Assembly: GCF_004000785.1 (NCBI RefSeq)
Contig: NZ_BILX01000030.1
Location: 1-64,000, forward strand
DNA from: Paenibacillus ehimensis NBRC 15659
GTDB lineage: Bacteria; Bacillota; Bacilli; Paenibacillales; NBRC-103111
DNA length: 64,000 bases
Direction of reading: 5' to 3'
In this document: piece by piece, positions 52,351 to 59,982 of the stretch
Layout: the number at the start of each line of letters is the position of its first letter
Numbering within the stretch: the stretch's first letter is position 1
Notes under the pieces: model-generated
Told to the model about the DNA's origin: nothing
The model's input: the letters and a program-made list of their open reading frames with translations, nothing else
The model's database searches: none
Program-made: the position numbers and the translations under genes

Positions 52351-52953
52351 TCATACAAAATCAATATCGTACTCCATATGCTTAGCCGTAGCCTTAGCGA
52401 CATCAACTCCCAGCAATCTGCGCACGATATGAAACGCCATATCGATCCCGGCCGAAATCCCGGCAGAGCTGATCACGTTTCCTTCGTCTACAAACTTCAC
52501 ATGGTCCAGTACGGTCACCGCAGGGAAGTTCTCCTTCATCCATGGAATGCTGGCTGCGTGGGTCGTTGCTTGCTTTCCATCGAGCAGACCTGCTTTCGCG
52601 AGCAAGAATGCTCCCGTGCAGACAGAAGTCATGAGCTCGACTTGATGAATCCTGCCGCGAATCCAAGAGATGACGTTATCGTTATGCAGCTCGCGACGGG
52701 TTCCAACTCCACCGGGTATGACAATAATGTCATAATCCGGTACGGATTCAAGGCTGTAATCCGGGACTCCCCTGAACCCGTTTCGTGCCGTGACGATTTG
52801 CCCGGACTCGGAAAAAGTAGTAACCAAGAAAGGTTTCAATTCATCCGGTTTCCCCCGGTTTATGGAGGTGACGGCAAACACCTCGAACGGTCCGGCAATT
52901 TCCAGTACTTCTGCATCGTCGAACAAAAAAATGCCCACTTTACGCTGTTTCAT
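52351..52953 (-). CDS. DJ-1/PfpI-family protein (paralogue 2)
   Basis: A protein of 200 aa, similar to its downstream neighbour throughout (MTSVCTGAFLLAKAGLLDGK, VIPGGVGTRREL, SSAGISAGIDM), so the pair arose by tandem duplication. The nucleophile Cys is kept in both. The ATG at 52953 lies four bases after GGAGGG. It is the probable first gene of the unit running into the siderophore importer. Relatives hydrate isonitriles or act as stress or glyoxalase-like enzymes. Confidence 0.9.
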   Translation of the reverse strand: MKQRKVGIFLFDDAEVLEIAGPFEVFAVTSINRGKPDELKPFLVTTFSESGQIVTARNGFRGVPDYSLESVPDYDIIVIPGGVGTRRELHNDNVISWIRGRIHQVELMTSVCTGAFLLAKAGLLDGKQATTHAASIPWMKENFPAVTVLDHVKFVDEGNVISSAGISAGIDMAFHIVRRLLGVDVAKATAKHMEYDIDFV

Positions 52954-53055
52954 AAGTCCCTCCACATTGAAAATAAAATTAGTTTCCCACTCAACTCAAC
53001 TTGCTTCGTATCAGCCGGTTTTTCAACCAACGATGCCAAGACTTTCCGCCAGCCC

Positions 53056-53730
53056 TTACCGGTCTAAGGCAGGAAGACCGTTCGGAAGCAGCTTGACCGG
53101 GGCTTTGAAGACGAACCGGTTGACTATTTCCGCTGCAGTCAGGTTGATAACGATACTCCCGTATACGCCAAACGTATAGCTTGCCTCGTAATTGAACCCG
53201 AGCCAATCGTGACTTATAAACAACAGGATGTGGGTCAGCATGTTCGTAAAGCAAAATACGTAGCTGCGCACCATCCATTTGCGGTGCGATGTGATGTTTC
53301 TTCGTTTGATGGCGATATATGCGGTAATCGAAAAAACGAGCCAGACGATATTCAACAGATTAAAGGCGATGCTGTTCACTTTCCCTCCGGTTGAATGCGG
53401 AGCCAAATAACCGGATGTGAAGATGACTGCGATAACGGCAAGCAGGTAGACAATCCCGTTTACTCTGTGAAGCAGCCGGTTTCGTTTCAACAGCCGCATG
53501 GAGAAATTGGCGACTCCCGAAAGCATCGCGATACAGCCGAAAATAATATGTACCCGCACGACACTTAACCAGGCCGGCATGACGAATGAGGAGGAAAGCT
53601 TCGTCTTATGGCTTAAAAATTCAGTGAATTGCGGGTCGAGCACCAGATTTTTGCCTAACACATAAACGATGAAGACGACGGTTACAAGGATTAATGTGAA
53701 ATACAACTTCTTACTCACGGTCTGCTTCAT
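53056..53730 (-). CDS. DUF2306 integral membrane protein
   Basis: A protein of 224 aa with about five or six membrane helices. The DUF2306 hallmarks are HRVNGIVYLLAVIAVIFTSG and SHRKWMVRSYVFCFTNMLTH, with conserved His residues that might bind a cofactor. Function is unknown. The ATG follows GGAGGATC. A 16-bp palindrome (53771-53786) shared with the neighbouring HD gene lies about 40 bp upstream and suggests TetR control. Confidence 0.85.
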   Translation of the reverse strand: MKQTVSKKLYFTLILVTVVFIVYVLGKNLVLDPQFTEFLSHKTKLSSSFVMPAWLSVVRVHIIFGCIAMLSGVANFSMRLLKRNRLLHRVNGIVYLLAVIAVIFTSGYLAPHSTGGKVNSIAFNLLNIVWLVFSITAYIAIKRRNITSHRKWMVRSYVFCFTNMLTHILLFISHDWLGFNYEASYTFGVYGSIVINLTAAEIVNRFVFKAPVKLLPNGLPALDR

Positions 53731-53770
53731 TGAGATCCTCCATCCCGAGTGATCCGTACAGTAGACATTT

Positions 53771-53786
53771 GATTCCGAACGGTCTC
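53771..53786. promoter_or_regulatory. TetR-type operator copy 1
   Basis: GATTCCGAACGGTCTC agrees with copy 2 (GATACCGAACGGTATC) at 14 of 16 bases. It lies upstream of the DUF2306 gene. Confidence 0.7.
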
Positions 53787-53914
53787 TTTAAAGAGTAACA
53801 TAGGAAAAAAATACATCAATAGCTACAAGGGGCTATTTATTGGCGTGATTTCAAAGTTGTGTGAACGGTCGTTCTAGGCTGTTGACGGAGGGAAAACAGT
53901 TTGCTATGATTTTT

Positions 53915-53930
53915 GATACCGAACGGTATC
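53915..53930. promoter_or_regulatory. TetR-type operator copy 2
   Basis: GATACCG and CGGTATC are perfect 7-base inverted arms around AA, 28 bp before the HD-domain gene. Confidence 0.8.
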
Positions 53931-53957
53931 TTTTTATTTTTTGTGGAGGTGCAGGCC

Positions 53958-54599
53958 ATGAGAAAAGAAATTGCGGGAATCGTTATACCAGATACGAAGC
54001 TTGCGAAAGAAGCAACCGAGCTTGTCCGCGAAGTGTCCCCCGTTTCCATATTCAATCATGCTCTACGAAGCTATATCTTTGGAGCGGCGCTCGGGAATAA
54101 GCTCAACAAAAAATACGACGCGGAAATGCTGTATCTCTCCGCCATCATGCATGATCTCGGCGTGGTCGAACGCTTTATCGGGCCGGCGAGATTTGAGATC
54201 GACGGCGCCGATGCCGCCGCCGATTTTTTAACCAAGCATCAGTACCCCGCCGAGAAAATAGCGCTTGTTTGGGATGCCATCGCCCTCCACACCAGTGTAG
54301 AAATTGCCATACGCAAAGCGCCGGAAGTGGCGTTGGTTCAAATGGGCACGTTCACGGATGTCGGATTTCTTGACGATGGCATGCTGCCGGCTTCTTTTCT
54401 GGAGGAAATCTTCGAAGCGGTCCCTCTGCTTGGCTTTCATCAAGCTTTCACGGAAGCGGTCACGGAGGTGCTCCGCCGTAAGCCGCATACCGCGTATGTG
54501 AGCTTCTTGGCGGATATCGTCAGAAACGAAATTCATGGAGAGGCTTCTCCGAAGGTATGCAGCCATATTCCTCGGCCGCCATTCGACAACCAGGCTTAA
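53958..54599 (+). CDS. HD-domain protein (cyanamide-hydratase-like)
   Basis: A protein of 213 aa. The HD metal motif is in YLSAIMHDLGVVERF, with NHALRSYIFGAALG before it and WDAIALHTSVEIA after it. That order matches the HD proteins of the cyanamide hydratase/DJ-1-unrelated phosphohydrolase group. The ATG at 53958 follows GTGGAGG. It is convergent with the TetR gene and shares its likely operator. The substrate is not known. Confidence 0.88.
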   Translation: MRKEIAGIVIPDTKLAKEATELVREVSPVSIFNHALRSYIFGAALGNKLNKKYDAEMLYLSAIMHDLGVVERFIGPARFEIDGADAAADFLTKHQYPAEKIALVWDAIALHTSVEIAIRKAPEVALVQMGTFTDVGFLDDGMLPASFLEEIFEAVPLLGFHQAFTEAVTEVLRRKPHTAYVSFLADIVRNEIHGEASPKVCSHIPRPPFDNQA

Positions 54600-54604
54600 A
54601 CCGT

Positions 54605-54643
54605 AAAATCCGCCCCTTGATAGCCAAGGCGGCGGATTTTTTT
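54605..54643. terminator. Bidirectional terminator between HD and TetR genes
   Basis: AAAATCCGCC (54605-54614) pairs with GGCGGATTTT (54631-54640), with A- and T-runs on the two sides. The genes converge here. Confidence 0.88.
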
Positions 54644-54656
54644 CGCGCATTTCGAT

Positions 54657-55253
54657 TTAATTTTTCAAGCCAATCAGCTCCAAGTATTGGGCCATGTTCT
54701 CCATGCTGTACCGAACATGCCTGCTGTTCTCTTCCAGCTTGCTAAGAACGATGCTGCCCTCTAAAGCCGATATCAGAAAGGAGGCCGTCGAGTCGATGTT
54801 CAGATCGGATCGGAACTCCCCGTTTTGGATCCCTTGCTCCAATATTTCTTGGATTGCCCCGTAAAAATGGCGAAAGGTGGTTTGAGCTTTCTCGCGCAGC
54901 AAGCGATGTCCGTCATCGCACTCCACCGCCGTATTAAGCATCGGACAACCGCCTGTAAAGGGCGGATTATGGACGACGTCGGCGTATACCTCAAAAAAGG
55001 AGAGCAGCTTGTCTTTCGCCGTTTGCTTGCCGGCCTGCGCTTGCAGAAATTTGTCCCTGACCACTTCCGATGCATAATCGTACGCCAGCAGCGCGATTTC
55101 ATCCTTGCTTGCAAAATGACGGTACAGTCCTCCCCGCTTAATTCCGGTCATTTCGGTGATATCATTAAGGGACACGCCATTGTATCCTTGTTGGTTAAAC
55201 AGTGCCGCCGACTTTTGAATGATTTGCTCCTTTGTCAGTTCACCTTTTCTCAT
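54657..55253 (-). CDS. TetR-family transcriptional regulator
   Basis: A protein of 198 aa with the HTH GVSLNDITEMTGIKRGGLYRHF and a ligand domain of the TetR_C type (FTGGCPMLNTAVECDD). Gly-Gly-Cys-Pro in this position is seen in the NemR/AcuR-like branch, where Cys can sense electrophiles; here the Cys is present. The ATG at 55253 follows GGAG closely. Promoter at 55303-55308 (TTGACA) with -10 TATCAA. It probably represses itself, the HD gene and the DUF2306 gene. Confidence 0.9.
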   Translation of the reverse strand: MRKGELTKEQIIQKSAALFNQQGYNGVSLNDITEMTGIKRGGLYRHFASKDEIALLAYDYASEVVRDKFLQAQAGKQTAKDKLLSFFEVYADVVHNPPFTGGCPMLNTAVECDDGHRLLREKAQTTFRHFYGAIQEILEQGIQNGEFRSDLNIDSTASFLISALEGSIVLSKLEENSRHVRYSMENMAQYLELIGLKN

Positions 55254-55279
55254 AACTCCATACCGCCTCCATATCTGAA

Positions 55280-55308
55280 TTGATACCAATCTTTCTATGG
55301 ATTGTCAA
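55280..55308 (-). promoter_or_regulatory. TetR promoter with a weak operator half-site
   Basis: On the minus strand TTGACA (55308-55303) is 17 bp from TATCAA. The -10 box overlaps GATTGGTATC (55291-55282), which shares the GGTATC half with the operators at 53771 and 53915. Confidence 0.55.
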
Positions 55309-55464
55309 CCCGTGAAATTTCGGTATTCTAGCCGGCATCCGTCCACGATTCTCCCCACTCGTACGAATCCAAGCTGGAAAAGCTGCAGTCGTTCGGAATC
55401 TACAAGCAGAAGGCATGGGGAGCAGGCCCGCAAACGGCTATTTAACAGGCCGATTATGAAAATA

Positions 55465-55493
55465 TTTACAAAGTTTTAATATAGACTTATAAT
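55465..55493 (+). promoter_or_regulatory. Sigma-A promoter of the uncharacterised cluster
   Basis: TTTACA (55465-55470) and TATAAT (55488-55493) are 17 bp apart in a markedly AT-rich stretch, about 65 bp before the first cluster gene. Bases 55310-55450 upstream contain a short open frame ending SFGIYKQKAWGAGPQTAI that may be a gene remnant; I cannot assign it. Confidence 0.7.
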
Positions 55494-55558
55494 TAGGCAT
55501 ATAACTCAAATAAGTAATATTATGTAAAAATTAAAATATATTTCTATAGTCAAAGGGG

Positions 55559-56476
55559 GTGAATTACATACGAGTCAAGGATTACGTCGTCAATTGGGAG
55601 GACACGATGCGGCTGCCGGACAGTGATATGGATGAGAAAATAAAAGGCTTGTCCGTCGCAACGCAGCTCGGTGCCCGCGTTCCTACAGGTCTGATCATTC
55701 TTCCGGAAGCTTACCGCGCTTTTGTAGAGGAGGGGGCCGTTCCAAAGGGGCTTGGCGCTGCGCTGGCCTCGCATCTGTCGGACGTGGAGCGCCGAATCGG
55801 GCAAAACATCGGCATTTTCGAAGCGGACAAACCTCCTTTGCTGTTTTCTTTGCGATGCGGGGACAAGAACGGCGGCGTACGACTGCCGGAGTCCCTTGTC
55901 AATATCGGACTGGCTCAAGCCGAGGGACAAGCGAAGCGGCCGGATGCGTTTGCCGGCCTTCTTCAAGAAGAATACGCCATGCAAGCGCGGCAATTTCAAG
56001 GCAGTCTTCTTCCCGGCGCAGCAGCCCGGAACCCGTCGCACGGTCCGTTCGGGAGCGCGGTTGACGAGCTGCTTTACTACATCGAACGGATCTATGCGCA
56101 TTTTCAAGAGCTGGAGCAAGCGGGACAGGAGCATTTCCACCGCTGGCTGATCGTTCAGCAAATGGTGTATGCGAATTGGAATGCGCATTCTTGCAGCGGA
56201 AGGGCCTACACCCGGAACCCGCGCACGGGACAAGCGGACGATTTCGGGAAATACTTGATGCGTCAGTCGGGAGCGTATTTGAATCTGACCCCGCTGGAGC
56301 GGAAAAAAGATTTACGTGAATTACGGAACGATATCCCCGAAGCGTACGATCAGCTCAAGGCATTTTTCGTCGAACTGGAAAGCTATTACCGGACGCCGAG
56401 ATATGTGGAGTTTGTCGTTGAGGATCGCAGGCTGTACATTCTGCAAAATACGAGGGGGAGCTATGCGGCGAGATAA
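55559..56476 (+). CDS. Free-standing PPDK/PEP-synthase-type ATP-binding domain
   Basis: A protein of 305 aa that matches the N-terminal ATP-grasp part of pyruvate phosphate dikinase from end to end. It has KIKGLSVATQLGARVPTG, LLFSLRCGDKNGGVRLPESL, the SGRAYTRNPRTGQ block and the closing VEFVVEDRRLYILQNTRG. The phospho-His and PEP/pyruvate domains are absent, as the gene ends where the ATP domain normally ends. Start is GTG 55559 next to AAAGGGG; ATG 55607 with GGGAGGA is an alternative but would cut the first strand. It may activate a small substrate with ATP. It is the first gene of the cluster. Confidence 0.78.
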   Translation: MNYIRVKDYVVNWEDTMRLPDSDMDEKIKGLSVATQLGARVPTGLIILPEAYRAFVEEGAVPKGLGAALASHLSDVERRIGQNIGIFEADKPPLLFSLRCGDKNGGVRLPESLVNIGLAQAEGQAKRPDAFAGLLQEEYAMQARQFQGSLLPGAAARNPSHGPFGSAVDELLYYIERIYAHFQELEQAGQEHFHRWLIVQQMVYANWNAHSCSGRAYTRNPRTGQADDFGKYLMRQSGAYLNLTPLERKKDLRELRNDIPEAYDQLKAFFVELESYYRTPRYVEFVVEDRRLYILQNTRGSYAAR

Positions 56477-56527
56477 ATCGGCCCTATGGGAAGTTCATTG
56501 CGGTCACGGGAAAGGAGGTGATACGTC

Positions 56528-57046
56528 ATGAGCTACCTCGGTTTTGGGTTCAGTCTCATCTTTTATTTCATGCTCTGGACTTTATGCTCGTATTGGATTC
56601 ACCGGATCGCCCACATTCCGCATAAAAAAAACATTTTGTTTAAAATTCATCAAGCGCATCATATGGTGCAGTACGGCGAGTCTTATATGCCTTCCTGGGG
56701 CAGCTTCTTCTTCTGGTTCGGAAGCTGGAAGGCCTCGCTGGACGTGTGGATTTCGTTAACGCTTCCGGTCGTCATTATCGCGATCATCGATCCGGTGCCC
56801 GGCATTACGCTGCTGATTTTTCACTATGTGTACGAGGTGTTTTTTTCGAGCAACGTGCTGGATCACAACCCCAAAATAAAAGGGATGGTTACGCGGATTT
56901 TTGCCATCGGCCAATATCATCTTCAGCATCACCGGGTGCAGCGCTGGAATTATTCTTTTTTCATCACCTTATGGGATCATGTGTTCCGCACGGTGAAAAA
57001 AAGCGGCAAAAATACGGAGAATCGTGCGGTAGGAGGGAGTTTATGA
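56528..57046 (+). CDS. Small fatty-acid-hydroxylase/sterol-desaturase-like membrane protein
   Basis: A protein of 172 aa with about four membrane helices. The di-iron His motifs are HRIAH, HQAHH, DHNP and HLQHHR, in the expected order of the fatty acid hydroxylase superfamily. Such enzymes put an OH group on lipid-like or carotenoid substrates. It is preceded by AAAGGAGG. The stop overlaps the start of the next gene (ATGA). The cluster product may therefore be lipid-linked or membrane-associated at one step. Confidence 0.85.
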   Translation: MSYLGFGFSLIFYFMLWTLCSYWIHRIAHIPHKKNILFKIHQAHHMVQYGESYMPSWGSFFFWFGSWKASLDVWISLTLPVVIIAIIDPVPGITLLIFHYVYEVFFSSNVLDHNPKIKGMVTRIFAIGQYHLQHHRVQRWNYSFFITLWDHVFRTVKKSGKNTENRAVGGSL

Positions 57047-58218
57047 TCAACCATTTTTTAAATATCAATGCTTTTTTCGATTATGGCATGTACCGCCAAC
57101 AGAGCAAGGAAGCTTTAACCGAAAAGGATTTGCTGGGGGTGTTTCCGCCTTCGCTGGCCCGTCTGGAAATGTCCCGAGACAAGCTGATTCCGATTCCTGA
57201 AGAAGTGAAGGAGGTTTATTCGCGTTATCGTCCGACCCCGTTGTTCCGGGCGGAAAAATTCGAGCAGGCGATCGAAACGGACTGCGAAATTTACATCAAA
57301 GACGAAGGGGCGACCCATTCCGGAAACCATAAGGCCAACAGCGCGTATCTGATTTCCTACATGTGCCATAAGGACGGCGTAAAAACGATCACGACCGAAA
57401 CGACCGGGAACTGGGGAATCGCTTTGGCTCAAGCGGCGAAGCATTTTGGCATCCGCCTCCTTTGTTTCATTGACGAAGAAAGCAACAACGTCCGGCCGGA
57501 CCGGAAGCTGCAGATGGAGAAGGCCGGCGCGGAGGTCATCGTCGTCAAATTGGACCAGTACCATCAGGACCTGCTGACGTTGTCAGCCGATTCGGCAATC
57601 GAATATACGAAGAAGATGGAAGACTCGATCTATATTTTCGGCAGCGTGTACGGCTATTTTGTCATCCCGCAAACCGTGATCGGGCTGGAAGCGAAGGAGC
57701 AGCTCGCCGCCTTGGGGAAATATCCCGATATTGTGGTGGGAAGCTGCGGAGGCGGCGCCAATATTCTCGGGACGGCATCGGCTTTTCTGGCAGACCGTCT
57801 GGAGCACGGCAACAAAGTGGAGGTCTTCTCCTCGGAGGCGGAGCCGTGCCCGATATTGACCAAGGGTGAAATGGGGTATTATTCGATCGACAGCCAGGAT
57901 TATTATCCGTTGGTCAAGACTTACGGGCTCAAGGGGCTGAACGACAGCACCTACATCGGAGGTCTGGGCTCGACCATCGTAGCTCCGGCCGTCGCCCATT
58001 TTCATTCCAAGGGCATCATCGAGGCCAAAACCTTCACACCGGCGGAGGCGAAAGAAGCGGCGGAACGCTTCTATCAATCTCAGGGCGTATCCGTAGCTTT
58101 GGAAACGGGGTACCAGCTGGCGGGCGTTATTCATAAAGCCAAAAGCAGCAAGGGGAAAGTCATTCTGGTCAATATCAGCTCCGGTGTCAACGATAAGCAG
58201 TTTTTCGATTACAACTAA
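57043..58218 (+). CDS. TrpB-like PLP-dependent enzyme
   Basis: A protein of 391 aa of PLP fold type II related to TrpB2 and threonine synthase. The PLP Lys lies in ATHSGNHKANSAYL, the dipole-bearing ETTGNWGIALAQA follows, and the phosphate loop is SCGGGANILG. Differences from true TrpB are clear: the ETGAGQWG motif becomes ETTGNWG, and the SGRGDKD end becomes SSGVNDKQ. There is no TrpA partner. The ATG at 57043 overlaps the hydroxylase stop, with AGGAGGG upstream. It probably makes or uses an amino acid by beta-replacement in the cluster's pathway. Confidence 0.85.
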   Translation: MINHFLNINAFFDYGMYRQQSKEALTEKDLLGVFPPSLARLEMSRDKLIPIPEEVKEVYSRYRPTPLFRAEKFEQAIETDCEIYIKDEGATHSGNHKANSAYLISYMCHKDGVKTITTETTGNWGIALAQAAKHFGIRLLCFIDEESNNVRPDRKLQMEKAGAEVIVVKLDQYHQDLLTLSADSAIEYTKKMEDSIYIFGSVYGYFVIPQTVIGLEAKEQLAALGKYPDIVVGSCGGGANILGTASAFLADRLEHGNKVEVFSSEAEPCPILTKGEMGYYSIDSQDYYPLVKTYGLKGLNDSTYIGGLGSTIVAPAVAHFHSKGIIEAKTFTPAEAKEAAERFYQSQGVSVALETGYQLAGVIHKAKSSKGKVILVNISSGVNDKQFFDYN

Positions 58219-58256
58219 GCCGGCAGGCGCCAAGCTTGATCTTCGGAGGTGTGGAA

Positions 58257-59930
58257 ATGAAATGTTTTCTGGGCAGATGGGTGAAAGCGCACGGCGAACC
58301 GCAGCTTACGATTTATGCGCTGGACGACCGCCAAGTTCAAGGCGCGCGTTCCGTTTCTACCGAAACGCCCGAGGATGAAGCTTTCGTCATGTTTGCCGGG
58401 GAGCTCTACAATGCCGGCTCGTTAGCCGATGCCGCCGGCGTCCGTTCCGCTTCTACGGAAGAGCTGTTGAAAGAGCTTTACCGGCGTGAAGGAACCGGGA
58501 TCCTTACCCGCTTGGACGGGACGTTTGCGCTGGTGATTTACGACCGGCGGAAACGGGAGCTGCTGCTGGCGACGGACAAGCTGGGCGAGCAACCGCTGTT
58601 CGTCAGAGAAGATCAGCCGGGCGAGCTTTGGTTTTCCAACCGGTTGAAACCGCTGCTGAAGCATGGCGGAATACCGGCATTCGATATGTACGCCATCGAC
58701 CAATACATGATCTACGGGACGCCCTTGGGCGGACGGACGCCTTTTCAAGGCATTTCCGTGCTGGAGTACGGGCAGGCCTACCGCGCCAATGCCATGGAAC
58801 AGCGCGCGTGGAGATACTGGACGCCGAGCTACGATAAAGCCTACGAGAAGCGGCATCTGCCGGAGCTCTACGAAACCTTTAAAAGCATCCTGAGGGATTC
58901 GGTGCTGCGCTTGCGCGATGCCGGTCAAGTCACCGGCATCGCCTTTTCGGGAGGGGTCGACTCCAGCGGCATTTTGTTGACCTGCGTGCAGAACGACGTT
59001 CCGGTGCAGCCGGTTTGCCTGACCTACGCCTCCAAGGGCGGCGAGGATTTGAATCTTTACCGCGCACGGCTGGTGGCGGACTACTTGAAGGTTCCGATGC
59101 TTACCGTGCACTACCAGCCCCCGACCGATGCGGAGATCAGCGAAATTGCGGCAAGCTACGACTTGCCCTGCGGCAAGCTGATTACGCTGCACAACGATTA
59201 TTTGTGCAAAAGCTTTCCCGACCCGTCGTCCGTTATCCTTGCCGGTCACGGGGGAGATGAGCTGTTTGCGGGATATTTGAGGTACCAACGGCCGCAAGAC
59301 GGAGCGCAGACCTTGGTGCCCCGGTTCGCGCGCAGCAGGGGGAGCCACGGCTTGAAGGAAAACGAACGGAAGAGCATCGGCTTGTATGCGGAGCATTTCA
59401 GGCATTGGGCGGCGGCGCATGACCCGGAGGCGCTCTATTTGGTTGAGCGGCTCGATCCGTACCGGGACTGTGAGCCGATCGACCGGGTCTCCTTCCTGGA
59501 GCTGTTCTACGAAGGCCACTGCGACAACGTTTCCGTGGCCCACGGGTCGGGAAGGAAATACGGCAAACGGGTCCGCAGTCCGTTTTTGAGCCCGGATATG
59601 ATTCAATTCGCCAATGCGATTCCGTTCGAGCTGAAAATCGCGGAGGGACAGCCGAAGGCGATTCCCAAATTCGGCTTGGCCGGAGAGCTGCCCCACGAAG
59701 CGCTCTTCGACCAAAAGTTCGGCTTCGACACCTTCTTTTCGCATGAAGCCTGGCTGCTCGAAATCCGCCATTCCTTCCGCGAGGAAATGATGGAAGGCGT
59801 GCTGGCGGGCGAGTGGCTGGACCGGGAGGCCGTGGGGCGGTTGTTCGACCGGGAGCAGGAAGCTTCGGCCGCCGCCAGCCTGTGGAAGCTGCTTTCGTTC
59901 GAGCGCTGGTATAAGCAGATCGTCGCCTAG
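58257..59930 (+). CDS. Asparagine-synthetase-like amidotransferase
   Basis: A protein of 557 aa with an AsnB-type layout. The N-terminal glutaminase-like half has GTFALVIYDRRKRELLLATD. The C-terminal synthetase has the PP-loop AFSGGVDSSGILL (about 229-241) and LAGHGGDELFAGYLRY. The first Cys is residue 3 (MKCFLGRW), not residue 2 as in Ntn glutaminases, so glutamine hydrolysis is doubtful. Such enzymes adenylate carboxylates to form amides or lactams, including in lasso peptide and beta-lactam-like routes. The ATG at 58257 follows GGAGG. Confidence 0.9.
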   Translation: MKCFLGRWVKAHGEPQLTIYALDDRQVQGARSVSTETPEDEAFVMFAGELYNAGSLADAAGVRSASTEELLKELYRREGTGILTRLDGTFALVIYDRRKRELLLATDKLGEQPLFVREDQPGELWFSNRLKPLLKHGGIPAFDMYAIDQYMIYGTPLGGRTPFQGISVLEYGQAYRANAMEQRAWRYWTPSYDKAYEKRHLPELYETFKSILRDSVLRLRDAGQVTGIAFSGGVDSSGILLTCVQNDVPVQPVCLTYASKGGEDLNLYRARLVADYLKVPMLTVHYQPPTDAEISEIAASYDLPCGKLITLHNDYLCKSFPDPSSVILAGHGGDELFAGYLRYQRPQDGAQTLVPRFARSRGSHGLKENERKSIGLYAEHFRHWAAAHDPEALYLVERLDPYRDCEPIDRVSFLELFYEGHCDNVSVAHGSGRKYGKRVRSPFLSPDMIQFANAIPFELKIAEGQPKAIPKFGLAGELPHEALFDQKFGFDTFFSHEAWLLEIRHSFREEMMEGVLAGEWLDREAVGRLFDREQEASAAASLWKLLSFERWYKQIVA

Positions 59931-59982
59931 CAGTCCGGGTAAAAAAAGAAAGGTATTCAACGGATCGAAAGGACGGTGTTCC

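Noticed and set aside
52954-53000. Possible Fur box upstream of the DJ-1/siderophore unit
   Set aside because: Only the right half (ATTTTCA) resembles the Fur consensus; the left half does not fit, so it is not reported as a site.
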